Assembly (NCBI RefSeq): GCF_037325665.1
Contig: NC_090253.1
Location: 4,061,650-4,125,649, forward strand
Length of the DNA stretch: 64,000 nt
DNA from: Littorina saxatilis
Lineage: Eukaryota; Mollusca; Gastropoda; Littorinimorpha; Littorinidae
Direction of reading: 5' to 3'
Below, piece after piece: positions 10,592-20,069 of the stretch. A model generated the notes under the pieces. It saw nothing but the letters and a program-made list of their open reading frames with translations, searched no databases and was not told where the DNA came from. The position numbers and the translations under genes are program-made. Every line of letters starts with the position of its first letter. The first letter of the stretch is position 1.

Positions 10592-13500
10592 TTACTCACA
10601 TACTCGGCTGAGAAAATCTGCTCCAACATTGTCTGAACCTTTGATCGATTCCACTCGCATATCAAAGTTCTGCAAGTACATCACCCACCTCATGATACGA
10701 TTATTCACAAACTTCGCAGAGTTCAGGTAGATGAGGGGTTTATGATCAGTCTGAAGCACGAATTTCACCCCTTGGAGGTAGAGTTCAAATTTCTTGATTC
10801 CCCACACGATGGCTAAACACTCTTTGTCCATGGTCGAGTAGTTCTTCTCGGCTCCTGACAGCTTCTTGCTGGCATAGCTGACCGGAAACGGTTTACCTCC
10901 ATGCTCTTGCATCAGCATGGCGCCGATCCCTTCGTCCGATGCGTCTGTACGCAAGATGAACTCTTTGGCAGTATCAGGAAGGCGTAGCACCGGGTCTCGT
11001 GACATCAGGTCGCGCACGGTCTGGTATGCCTTCTCCTGAGCTGGTCCCCAGAGTATTCGGTTGGGGCATCCTTTTCGGGTCATGTCCGACAAAGGCGCCG
11101 TTATGGCGGCGAAGTTTGGAATGAACTCTCTGTTGTACCCAGCCAATCCAAGGAAGGATCGCACCTGCTTCTTGGTTTCAGGACGTGGCGCATTGAGGAT
11201 CTTGGTGACGTTTTCCAACAAAAGCCCCTTTTGACCTTCCTTCAGTGAATGACCTATGAAGTCAACGTTGTCGGTCCCCAAAATGCACTTGCTGGGTCTC
11301 ACGGTCAGATTAGCTTTTGTCAGGCGGGAAAACAATTCCCTCAAAGTCTCCAGATGCTCCTCAAAGGTCTCCGTGTGGACTAGCAGATCATCCCAGTAGT
11401 ACACAACATTCTTCATTCCTTTGAGCATTTTTCGCATTCCCCTCGTAAGGGTAGCACCACTGTTCACCATGCCAAAAGGCATCCGCAGGCACTCATACGT
11501 TCCGTCTGGAGTTGCAAAGGCGGTCTTTGGTATGTCCTTTTCGCGCACAGGAATTTGCCAATATCCCTTGCTGAGATCGATCTTTGAGAAGATCTTACTG
11601 CCAGTCAACTGTCGGAATAGATCAGTTGCCGTCGGCATTGGTTCAGGGTCAAACACGGTGATCTTATTCACTTTCCTAAAGTCAATGCATACCCTGTTTG
11701 TACCGTCTTTCTTCTTGACAACAACAACGGGAGATGAGTAAGGGGATGATGATTCACGGATGACCCCCATCTTCAACATGTTGTCGATGTCCTTCTTCAA
11801 GGATTCCCGAGCCTGAAACGGGATAGGGTATGGTTTTGAGCGAACAGGAACGTCAGATGTGAGGTGGACTTCATGTTCGACCAAGGACGTAGAGCCTGGA
11901 ACATCAGAGAACCTATGGGTGAAGTCGCCCATAAAATCATGCAGCTCCTTCTGCTGGTCTTCTGTCAGGTCAGGTCCTAACTTGACGTCATCCACTCCCT
12001 CTTTCTTGTGGAGGTCTCCCAACTCCAGTAGTTCCTCGCCGTCGAACTCGTCTAGTTCGGCTGGTTCTTCCACACTTGCTGCGACCTGTACTGCTTCCGG
12101 AGGTCTCTCCACATACAGTTTCAGGAGGTTAGCGTGGTAGATCTTGGACTTCTTGCCGACATTCACCTTGTAGTCGTTGATCCCTACCACGGCCTCAACC
12201 TCGTATGGGCCTTTCCACTGCATCAGTAGTTTGTTGTGATCAGTGGGAAGCAGTATCAGCACTTTGTTACCTGGTGTAAACTTCCTGTTTACGGCTTTGC
12301 GGTCGTAGTAGTGCTTTCCGCTATCCTGAGACTTTCTCAAGTTTTCTCTCGCAATCTCGAGAGTCTCCTCCAGTTTCTCTCGCAACTCGAACACGTACTG
12401 GTAACTGTTCTTCACTTCAGGTGTGTCCACATCTTTCGTCCACAATTCCTTTAGTATTTGCATCGGACCTCTCACGGTCCGCCCGTACATCAGCTCGAAC
12501 GGGGAGAATCCAGTGGACTCTTGTGGCACCTCCCTGTATGCAAATAGCAAGGCATTGATGTAGCGATGCCACTGCCTTGGCTGCTCACTGCATAGTTTCT
12601 TCAGCGTGGACTTCAGCGTCGCATTGAATTTTTCGACCAGCCCATTGCACATCGGGTGATAGGGTGTCGTAGTCAAGTGACGAATGCTCAGCAGCCTGTT
12701 GACCTCTTCCATGCATTCAGAGACAAACTGTGTCCCCAGGTCTGTGAGGATCTCTTCAGGAACCCCAATTCTGCTGAAAATGTCCACAAGTGCCTCGGCA
12801 ACAGTCTCGGTGTCAATTTTCTTCAGAGGCATGGCTTCTGGGTACCTGGTTGCATAGTCTACCAGGGTCAGTACCCAACGATGACCCGCTTCACTTGGCG
12901 GTTTGATCTCGCCGATGAGGTCAATGGCCACCCTCTTGAAAGGTCGGTCGATCAAAGGCATCTTCTGCAACGGCACTTTCGGGACCCTTCCTCGAGGTAT
13001 GGTTTTCTGGCAAATATCGCACGATCGGCAGAATCGAGTCACATCTGCATGCAGTCCTGGCCAGTAAAACGCAGCCTGGATTCTGTCCGATGTCTTCTTG
13101 ACACCCAGGTGACCTCCCATAATAGAGTCGTGGGCCACCTCCATCACCTGGCGCCTAAGTGGTTGAGGCACCAGAACTTGACGTAATGGCTTCCCACCGT
13201 TGACTCTCGGGTGCTGGAACACTCTGTACAGGATCTTGGCCTTTACTTCAAAGTGCACAGTGCCTTCGCCCTTAGTCATCTCCTTGACAGGACGACTCCT
13301 GTACTTTGTTAAGGTCGAATCAGCTTCCTGTAGCTGAATCAGCTGATCCCTGTCCACGACAGCAGTTGCAGAACTGTTGGTGACCCTGAGTGGCGTAGTT
13401 GTTTTGTCCTTCTTCGCCTGGGCTCTGGTCGTCACAGCGCTTACAACCTGCGGCTGGTCGCGGCGATGCACAGTTGCTCTGTCATCTCGTAACAGTTCGC

Positions 13501-15166
13501 TGATATCTTCATTCGCGAATGGCAGTGGGTCTTCCTCCTCAGCAGCAGGCTGAGCTGAGCCCATTCTCCATTCGACATCAGGGTCATCAGGACGTCTCGC
13601 ACCCCCAATGTTCCCAATTAATAGATCGTACAAGGGCTTCTTCAGGCAGACGGCCTCAACTTCTCCGGTGAAGTATGGAGTATCTATCTGGATCTTTGCC
13701 ACTGGTGCCCTCACGCATTTGCTGTCAGCCATGAGCGTCCACTTGAAGTCACCAGTGAACTTCTCTGTTGGCACCAGATCCTCTTTGACAATGACTCCAT
13801 TGCAGCCCGAATCTCTTAGAACAGTCACTTCCTGCTTCTCAACAAATCCCTTCAACACGGGCATGTTCGACACTGACACAGCTGCGCTGGCGACGACAGA
13901 GATTGACTTGCCATTGGCGAGTAGAAGCTGGCCATCAGATATACATTCTTCCACGTCCGATGGTGTAGCCACTTGCTCGGCAGCCCTTGGAAGTATGACG
14001 CTGCTCGCACATACTTGTTGGTTCGAGCCACTCGTTTGCCTCTTGTTGTCGTAATATCTCCGTCGATGTTCTTGCGCTTTGTCATTGACATGTCCGTTAT
14101 TTTTCTTTTGGGGACAGTTGGCGACTCGGTGACCCTTGGCATTGCAATGGAAACACGTTATGTTCTGCCCTTCATTGGATGATGGTGCGGACTCAGTTTG
14201 TCCCTTGGCAGGTTGGTTTCCCTGGTTCCCGCTCTTCTGGAAAGGTTTCGATGACTTTGACGTCCCCAGGGTCCTTCCATGAGCAATGAGATAACGCTCA
14301 GCAGCATCAGTAATGTCCTTCAAACCCCGCAGTTTTTGCTCTTCCAAGCGGGTCGCCAGGTCCTTCGGGCAGGCATTAAGGAACTGCTCCTTCACGATCA
14401 AGTCCCGCAGACTCTCGTATGACTGCTCTTCACCTGATAACTCCACCCACTTCTGCAGGTATGACGACAGGCGCTCCACAAACTGGCTCGGTGTCTCTCC
14501 AGACAATGGCTGGCATTCGCGGAAGCGTTGACGGTAGCCCCTTTCAGTGAAGTTGTAGCAACGCAACAGAGCTTCCTTCAGTACATCATAGTCTCTGGCG
14601 TCATCGTTTGAGAGTCTAGTGTAGACCTCAAGTGCTGCCCCAGTCAAATGTGCGCTGAGTTGAATCGCCCAGTCGTCGCGCTGCCATCCAGCACTCTCAG
14701 CGAACCTCTCGAATCTTGCAAGGTAGCAGTCGATCTGGTCCTTCCCGTCAGCGAATGCTGGAAGTTTCGGTGCCCTGTGTAGCATTTGCTGCTGGTTATC
14801 TCTTTGGCGTGGTGCCGCTTGCTCATTTTGAACACGCACCATTTCTGTCTGAAGCTCTAAGCGCTTCGTCTCCATTTCTATCTGGAGCTCTACGCGTTTC
14901 AGCTCCATTTGCCTTTCTTCACGCTGTGCTTCTCTTTCTTCACGCTGCGCTTGTCTTTCTTCACGCTCACGCTGCGCTTGTCTTTCTTTTTCTTCTCGCT
15001 CACGCTGCGCTTGTCTTTCTTCACGCTCACGCTGCGCTTGTCTTTCTTCACGCTGCGCTTGTCTTTCTTCACGCTGCGCTTGCAGTCGTGTCTGGGACTC
15101 GACGAACTCCGTCAGCTGCTTGCCTTTCAGTCCCAGTTCAACTCCTTTTGCCCAGAACTCAGCCAT
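10592..15166 (-). CDS. Gag-Pol polyprotein of the LTR retrotransposon
   Basis: One frame of 1524 codons holds Gag and Pol together. From the N terminus there is a charged coiled-coil region built of short AQREER-type repeats, a Gag domain, a CCHC zinc knuckle (near residue 335), a retropepsin-like protease region, an integrase with zinc-binding and core parts, a GPY/F-like module, a Gypsy-type reverse transcriptase and RNase H. The usual Ty3/Gypsy order has integrase last; here it precedes RT. The start was taken as the ATG just inside the 5' LTR. The element looks whole. It is treated here only as a mobile-element record. Confidence 0.92.
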   Translation of the reverse strand: MAEFWAKGVELGLKGKQLTEFVESQTRLQAQREERQAQREERQAQREREERQAQREREEKERQAQREREERQAQREEREAQREERQMELKRVELQIEMETKRLELQTEMVRVQNEQAAPRQRDNQQQMLHRAPKLPAFADGKDQIDCYLARFERFAESAGWQRDDWAIQLSAHLTGAALEVYTRLSNDDARDYDVLKEALLRCYNFTERGYRQRFRECQPLSGETPSQFVERLSSYLQKWVELSGEEQSYESLRDLIVKEQFLNACPKDLATRLEEQKLRGLKDITDAAERYLIAHGRTLGTSKSSKPFQKSGNQGNQPAKGQTESAPSSNEGQNITCFHCNAKGHRVANCPQKKNNGHVNDKAQEHRRRYYDNKRQTSGSNQQVCASSVILPRAAEQVATPSDVEECISDGQLLLANGKSISVVASAAVSVSNMPVLKGFVEKQEVTVLRDSGCNGVIVKEDLVPTEKFTGDFKWTLMADSKCVRAPVAKIQIDTPYFTGEVEAVCLKKPLYDLLIGNIGGARRPDDPDVEWRMGSAQPAAEEEDPLPFANEDISELLRDDRATVHRRDQPQVVSAVTTRAQAKKDKTTTPLRVTNSSATAVVDRDQLIQLQEADSTLTKYRSRPVKEMTKGEGTVHFEVKAKILYRVFQHPRVNGGKPLRQVLVPQPLRRQVMEVAHDSIMGGHLGVKKTSDRIQAAFYWPGLHADVTRFCRSCDICQKTIPRGRVPKVPLQKMPLIDRPFKRVAIDLIGEIKPPSEAGHRWVLTLVDYATRYPEAMPLKKIDTETVAEALVDIFSRIGVPEEILTDLGTQFVSECMEEVNRLLSIRHLTTTPYHPMCNGLVEKFNATLKSTLKKLCSEQPRQWHRYINALLFAYREVPQESTGFSPFELMYGRTVRGPMQILKELWTKDVDTPEVKNSYQYVFELREKLEETLEIARENLRKSQDSGKHYYDRKAVNRKFTPGNKVLILLPTDHNKLLMQWKGPYEVEAVVGINDYKVNVGKKSKIYHANLLKLYVERPPEAVQVAASVEEPAELDEFDGEELLELGDLHKKEGVDDVKLGPDLTEDQQKELHDFMGDFTHRFSDVPGSTSLVEHEVHLTSDVPVRSKPYPIPFQARESLKKDIDNMLKMGVIRESSSPYSSPVVVVKKKDGTNRVCIDFRKVNKITVFDPEPMPTATDLFRQLTGSKIFSKIDLSKGYWQIPVREKDIPKTAFATPDGTYECLRMPFGMVNSGATLTRGMRKMLKGMKNVVYYWDDLLVHTETFEEHLETLRELFSRLTKANLTVRPSKCILGTDNVDFIGHSLKEGQKGLLLENVTKILNAPRPETKKQVRSFLGLAGYNREFIPNFAAITAPLSDMTRKGCPNRILWGPAQEKAYQTVRDLMSRDPVLRLPDTAKEFILRTDASDEGIGAMLMQEHGGKPFPVSYASKKLSGAEKNYSTMDKECLAIVWGIKKFELYLQGVKFVLQTDHKPLIYLNSAKFVNNRIMRWVMYLQNFDMRVESIKGSDNVGADFLSRVCE

Positions 15167-15649
15167 TCTGGTCTTTTCCGGTGCGTTCGTGTGTATTATT
15201 TTACAGCCACGAACGTAGACGAATGTAGTCTTCTAAAAGAACACAGTCTCTACTGCACCTCCGATGCTTCTCTTGTCGCTGTTCACCTTCGTAGACGCAG
15301 GCTGCCACCCTCCTCGTCTAATGTGACGGCGCACTCTGCTCACGATACGTACACGACGTACCCCAGTCGTATTTCGTAGTATTAATGCACTAGCTCCGCG
15401 ACGAAGTCCGTCTCGTCCAAACGGCAGCTAACCTCTGTAATCCCGTTACACTCCGGCGTCGCTCACCGTACCGAGCTGCGGCGATTACCAAACTCTTCCC
15501 ACAGTCACACCGAATCCACGGTTCCGTAGTCTCAATACTGATCCCTCAGGATACACCCGATTGATGGCTACCTCCTGTGACTGTCTTGACTGTCTTTGTT
15601 GCTGGAAAACCCTTGGCGTTAAACGTAAATCCTTGGCTTGGCCCCCAAT

Positions 15650-16190
15650 TGTTACACGACACTTGAGATTGCCACAAGTTCTCAAACGTCGTATAGTAGT
15701 GTTCTTTTATTCTACGTCGCCCGTCTTCGCAGCAACAGAAAACAACTCGTCAAATTGAGTTCGAGGATTTATTCAGCATTCAATACATACAACTGCTCAA
15801 CGTAGCAGAACTCAAATAGAAGCTTTTTTTACATACAAATCGCGCTGGCATATATAGTAAATACTCAATCTCGAGAATATTCCAGACCGAACATGATACA
15901 ACTACATTATATGCGAACCGCCCATGGACTAGAATGGTGACGTTCTCTGTGACGTACATCAAAGGGTGCCGACGCCCTTAATCCGATCGAACGCCACGAA
16001 CTCACACTAAATCAGCATGGTAAACAACTTGTTTTGACAGGACTAGAAAGTTCACCTGCATTCTCGTCCAAGCATAAATATTGTGTTTACAAAATATAAT
16101 ATCGGTACTTTCCCACAAAGTACAAATAAGTCAACTACATGCAACACACAAAACTGAACCAAAGCTCAGCAACGGTAGCGTTTCCTAACA
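15650..16190 (-). repeat. LTR (5' LTR of the retrotransposon)
   Basis: 541 bp, appears identical to 9919-10459. The right outer flank begins GATCG. Confidence 0.95.
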
Positions 16191-16490
16191 GATCGTTTTT
16201 TCGAAAGTTTTTTCTTCTTCTTCCTGTTCCGGTTGATTTGAGAAAGCGTAGATTCAGTCGGCAAAAAGTGCAATTTTGTAGTTTTCCAGCCCTGAAGTTG
16301 CTTTTGAGTGTACAAAGAAAGAGTGTAAAGGTTCTAAGGATTACATCGGGCACACAAACACGCGATTTTCCTTTTTTCCCCCTTTGATTTGAACGCGTGC
16401 GCAGATCGTTTTTTGCGAGTATGTTTGTACTGCTTCCTCTTCCGCTTTCCTTCTTCGTTCCATGTAAACGCCGGAACTGTTAACTTGTGT

Positions 16491-16656
16491 ATTAGTCGTC
16501 TATTGATGGATAATGTTGACATGCGTACTACGCCCCTGTAATACACTAGCTAGAAGATACAGACAAAGAAGGAACTCGTTATTCGCCACGTACAATCACC
16601 AGCGGTGTCCAAGAAGTTGTTTACTTTGTTTTCGTCTCCAAGAACGACAGCACAAT
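16491..16656 (+). repeat. Receptor upstream block, broken copy, right piece
   Basis: ATTAGTCGTCTATTGATGG to CGACAGCAC is nearly identical to 30108-30273. It stops at a second AT-flanked insertion (16657), so the receptor gene expected next is missing or lost. Confidence 0.85.
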
Positions 16657-17520
16657 ACACCAGTTAACAGTTTCGGCTCTTACATGGTACAAAGAAGGAA
16701 AACTCACGTGATACCCAAAGCGATTCTGGTTGGACGAGAAATTTCGACGAGCCGACCGCTGCATCGTCTGCTTAACGTGATGGAAGCAATTGAACGGGAC
16801 GATGTGTTTTCCTCTATGTTATAACAAAAACCTCACGTTACAACCAAATTAGCGATGGCGTCAACATGCTGTGTTATTGGTTGCAGTAATGGGAGTAACC
16901 GACTTAAAAAATGTTGGTCGGAAGATTGCAAAATTCATTACGTGCCTCGACGGTCGTTAGTGTGTGGTTACGAACCACAACTTCAGCTGGGCATTTGTTA
17001 TCGCCTGTGTGTCGTGTCTTGACAAACTTTTAGTAGGCCTACGATGTGAGCCGAATTTATTGGGGAAAGTTCAATGAATGCAAAAAGGTATGCCAAATAG
17101 TAGTGTGTCATGTTTCCTTTGCGTTGGGTTGTGGTAAAATACACAGCGGTTATCTGTTTGCGAGTTGCCTGGAACACGGTTTTTTAATAACATCTCTCGA
17201 TCTTCACATATTTTGTCATGGGAATAAGAACAGAACAAGTTCGTCAAACATATTTCTTATTTTATCTGCATTAAATGAATTTACAACGTCCTTCTTGTTA
17301 ATTGATTATTCATAAAGACTACTTGTACTGAAGAAAATGTTTCCCCCTTTCAACGGGTGGAGTAGTGCGCCGGAGTAGTGTCCCTTGCGTAGAAACGTGG
17401 GCGAATAACACGATCTGCGCATGCGGTGACATCAACCGGAAAAGGAAAAAGATATAAACATGCCGAAAAACGATATGCGCATCACCAAAGGCAAAGCCTT
17501 TGCCTTTGGGGTTCAGGCAC
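16657..17520 (+). mobile_element. THAP-type AT-flanked DNA element, right end not found
   Basis: Starts ACACCAGTTAACAGTTTCGG after AT. The first 50 bases match the left end of the element at 35154 (both continue with TTACATGG-ACAAAGAAGG). It carries a zinc-finger-like first exon (16855). Subterminal words such as CGATCTGCGCATGCG near 17410 resemble the ends of the 9803 element, so it probably runs to the next upstream block at 17525. No intact right end is visible. Sequence at 17160-17345 has a diverged match at 22940-23095. Confidence 0.55.
16855..17022 (+). pseudogene. THAP-like Cys/His exon of a transposon gene
   Basis: ATG followed by MASTCCVIGCSNGSNRLKK, then W--DCKIH and a further Cys. 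The spacing C-x4-C ... C-x2-H resembles the zinc-binding start of THAP-like DNA-binding domains. The related exon at 35361 begins MACHCPMIDCDNGSYRLQ. The frame ends at a TGA after 55 residues, before the VCS-HF half of a THAP domain would appear, so this is a first exon or a remnant. Confidence 0.5.
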
Positions 17521-17524
17521 AAGG

Positions 17525-17931
17525 CTTCAGTATCGACTAACCTGGACTCGCGGTGTTTACGAAGTTTGCCGATGGGTCTTGCAACCCAAGACTCAAGTCA
17601 GACTCAAGTCAGACTTACGCGTCACATACGTACAAGAAAATCATGACGTCATGGTGGCCACGTTCAGATACAAAAGATCAAACAAGGTAAATGGAAAGAA
17701 GGATTAGTCTTCTATTGATGGATAATGTTGTCATGGGTACTTCGCCCTTGAAATACACTAGCAAGGCGATACAGACTAAGAAGGAACTCGTTATTCGCCA
17801 CGTACAATCACCAGCGGTGTCCAAGAAGTTGTTTTAACTTTGTTTTCGTCTTCAAGAACGACAGGGCGATTGACAGTTCGAGCCTGATAATCTTTAAAAG
17901 TGTACACTTAGTGACCGCTTTCCCTCCGAAA
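17525..17931 (+). promoter_or_regulatory. Upstream region of receptor gene 1 (duplicated block)
   Basis: Shared with 29935-30332 and, in part, with 9618-9802 and 16491-16656. It is kept at high similarity up to the start codon, so it likely holds the promoter and 5' UTR. A GACGTCA word (CRE-like, near 17644) lies in it. No TATA box can be assigned with confidence. Confidence 0.45.
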
Positions 17932-18990
17932 ATGAAGCAACCATCCCAAGGCACCGACGTGAATCCGCCCATAGTTAGTGTAGGACCGCGGAGCCGAACC
18001 ATTGATTACTTTTACATATGTGCTGAGGTCGTGGTAGGCATCCTTACCATCCTTATCAACGTCGTGATCCTCTTGGTTATTGTTCGCTACCAACGCCTGC
18101 ACACCCACACCAATGTATACATCAGGAGCCTGACCGCGGCAAACATCCTCGTGGGCCTCATGATTCCCCCTTTAGCGATCATTACCCACCTCCGCCTAGA
18201 GATGAATTTCACGTCTTGTCTCGTGGTGAACAGTCTGATAAATGTCTTCATCAACATCTCCATCATAAGCCTCATCCTCTTGGCCGTGGACACGTACTTC
18301 GCAGTGCAGCAACCTTTTATTTACAGACTCGCGCTCAGCAAACAGCGATCCATGCCCGTCATCATTGCCGTCGGCTGGTTTGTTGGCGCCTGCGTCGGCC
18401 TCGTCAGTCTCTTTTCCTTCCAACATAACCGTGCAAACTACAGGTTTTGTTCGTACAGACGTGCGATCCGCTTAAGTTATGACGTGTTTATTCACGGCTA
18501 TGGCTTCCTCCTCCCGGCCCTCATGGCCATGCTCGTCCTCCATCTGCGTATCTGCTGCGCCTTCCGAGCCGCCAACCGACGTCTCGTGGACAACACGGCG
18601 CACCATCCGGTGGCGAGCAAGAATCAGTTTGTGTCGCAAGTGAGACGCAAGGAGGTACATATGGTCAAGAATCTTGCTGTCATGTTCCTCGTCATGGCTC
18701 TGTGCTTCCTACCCCTTCTCATCATGAACTTCACCCAGTATTACGAGCCAGACAGACATGATGCAAGCGAAATGATCTTGGTTGCCTTGGTACTGTCCCA
18801 CATGAACTCTTTCGTCAACCCGCTACTGTACGCTGTATCCAAGGCCTCCATCCGACGTACGGTGGGCTTGTGGATTTATTCTTGTTTCTACATGGAGCGC
18901 TGGGTTACTACTAGTGCCAGCGTCTGTCCTACCAGTACCAAGACCACACGCAAGGAGGAAACGTCGATGGAGCTAATAGAAACTGCTTAA
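17932..18990 (+). CDS. Orphan class A (rhodopsin-like) G protein-coupled receptor 1, intronless
   Basis: 352 residues with seven hydrophobic segments at about 28-52, 61-85, 96-119, 142-162, 186-208, 244-267 and 281-303. Family marks: Cys96 and Cys173 (extracellular disulfide), Trp149 in TM4, Pro195 in TM5, CFLP at 258-261 in TM6 and NPLLY at 296-300 in TM7. An N-glycosylation site (NFTS) precedes Cys96. Two positions are unusual: the TM3 DRY is DTY (120-122), and the TM2 Asp is Asn71 (LTAANILVGL). Both are shared by the paralog at 30333, so they are not random damage. The ATG at 17932 was chosen because the frame upstream has only a GTG. The ligand cannot be deduced; adenosine- or amine-like orphan receptors are the nearest guess. 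Confidence 0.88.
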   Translation: MKQPSQGTDVNPPIVSVGPRSRTIDYFYICAEVVVGILTILINVVILLVIVRYQRLHTHTNVYIRSLTAANILVGLMIPPLAIITHLRLEMNFTSCLVVNSLINVFINISIISLILLAVDTYFAVQQPFIYRLALSKQRSMPVIIAVGWFVGACVGLVSLFSFQHNRANYRFCSYRRAIRLSYDVFIHGYGFLLPALMAMLVLHLRICCAFRAANRRLVDNTAHHPVASKNQFVSQVRRKEVHMVKNLAVMFLVMALCFLPLLIMNFTQYYEPDRHDASEMILVALVLSHMNSFVNPLLYAVSKASIRRTVGLWIYSCFYMERWVTTSASVCPTSTKTTRKEETSMELIETA

Positions 18991-19121
18991 GTCCCCTCCC
19001 CCCCCCCCCTCCACTACCCCCCCCCCCCCAACACACACACACACATATACCCAATTGAAAGCAAAAGTTGTTTCCGATGGCACGGCCAAAAACATTAATG
19101 TTGGTTGGTAGGCTCCTTTAA

Positions 19122-20059
19122 TATTTGACTCACCTAAGTAATTGGTGAGTATTACTATTAGGATTCATATCTCCGTCTGTATGGACGGCCGACCGTCCGT
19201 CCCTCTGTCCGTAGACAAAAAAACTTAACGTTGATGTTATCTGGGATGTTTTTCAAGCGAGACCTCTGAAACATTGCACACTTTTAATGTTTGATGATCT
19301 CATGAAGTGACCCCAGTTTGGTTGACCCTCGTCAAATTTTGATGTCACTGCTGGGTCATGTTAGTTTCATAACAACTTAATGTTGAGGTTATCTCGGATT
19401 TGTTCAAAGTTAGAGCTTTGAAACCTTGCACAATTTTTAGGGTTTGATGATCTTCCGACTTGACCTAAGTTTGATTGACCCTCGTCAAGTTTTGGGGTCA
19501 CAGGGGGTCATGTTAGATTCATAATAACTTGACATTGACGTTATTTCAGGTGATTTTGAAGCTAGACCTTTGAAACTGTGAACACTTCAAGGGTTTGATA
19601 ATCTGTCAACATTACCCTAGTTTGGTTTACCCCCGTCACATTTTGGGGTCAAAGCGGGGTTATGTTCGTACAAATTTTACGTTGATATTTTGTCAGTTAT
19701 GTTGGGAGCAAAAGCCTCCAAGTTACACACAACTGTAGGTGTTAATAATCATCAGAAATGACCCAAATTTGGCTTGTTTTCATCAAATGTTAGAGTCTCA
19801 AACACGAAAATGTTTGCTGGAAAAGATTTTCACCACTGAAAATGTCCCCGGCCCTGAGCTATCCAGGATATTAGTTTGACCTACGATGTCATTGTTTGAT
19901 TTGGTCACAGTCTTGGCTAGAGTATTGGTGATGACATCATGTTGAGATGTCATAATGTCAGAAATGAGGTCACACAAGTGTCTGTGTATTACATATTTTG
20001 TCTGGGCTAGCCAAACCTCAATTTGGTCAAGAAAATGACTAATTATTATGATTCTTGTT
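19122..20059 (+). mobile_element. HINE-like short element, family D, copy 1
   Basis: Starts TTTGACTCACC with a 7-bp 5' hairpin (ACTCACC...GGTGAGT) and then a GTCC-type microsatellite, and ends ATTCTTGTT. The body is four diverged units of about 150 bp, each with an AACTTAACGTTGA-type start and GGTTGACCCTCGTCA-type middle. I do not find a clear 3' stem-loop, so membership is weaker than for families A, B, C and E. It follows receptor gene 1; the second copy follows gene 2. Confidence 0.55.
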
Positions 20060-20069
20060 AAATAGAGAA

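Larger units (their letters stand above)
9919..16190 (-). mobile_element. Ty3/Gypsy LTR retrotransposon with integrase before RT (Gmr1-like), looks whole
   Basis: Two 541-bp LTRs (9919-10459 and 15650-16190) flank one long coding region on the minus strand. A 5-bp duplication, GATCG, stands on both outer sides (9914-9918 and 16191-16195). The LTRs look identical by eye, which implies a very recent insertion. Parts in transcription order are 5' LTR, a likely primer-binding site beginning two bases inside, Gag, protease, integrase with a GPY/F-type module, reverse transcriptase, RNase H, a short purine-rich tract and the 3' LTR. Gypsy-type domains in a Copia-like order are the mark of the Gmr1 group. 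It sits inside the AT-flanked element 9803-16490. Confidence 0.93.
9803..16490. mobile_element. Small AT-flanked DNA element (ISL2EU-like ends), split by an LTR element
   Basis: The left end ACACCGATTAAC and the right end GTTAACTTGTGT are inverted relatives of the ends at 35154 and 40745. An AT dinucleotide stands on both sides (9801-9802 and 16491-16492). The paralogous upstream block at 30108 reads GAAGGATTAGTC without interruption, so the empty site is seen directly and the target duplication is AT. About 420 bp belong to this element (9803-9918 and 16191-16490). The rest is the LTR retrotransposon. It has no coding sequence of its own. Confidence 0.75.

Noticed and set aside
11421-15379. 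Plus-strand frames opposite the Gag-Pol coding region
   Set aside because: Shadows of the long minus-strand frame.
18087-18660. Minus-strand frames opposite the receptor genes (also 30584-31205)
   Set aside because: Shadows of the receptor coding sequence; no motifs.
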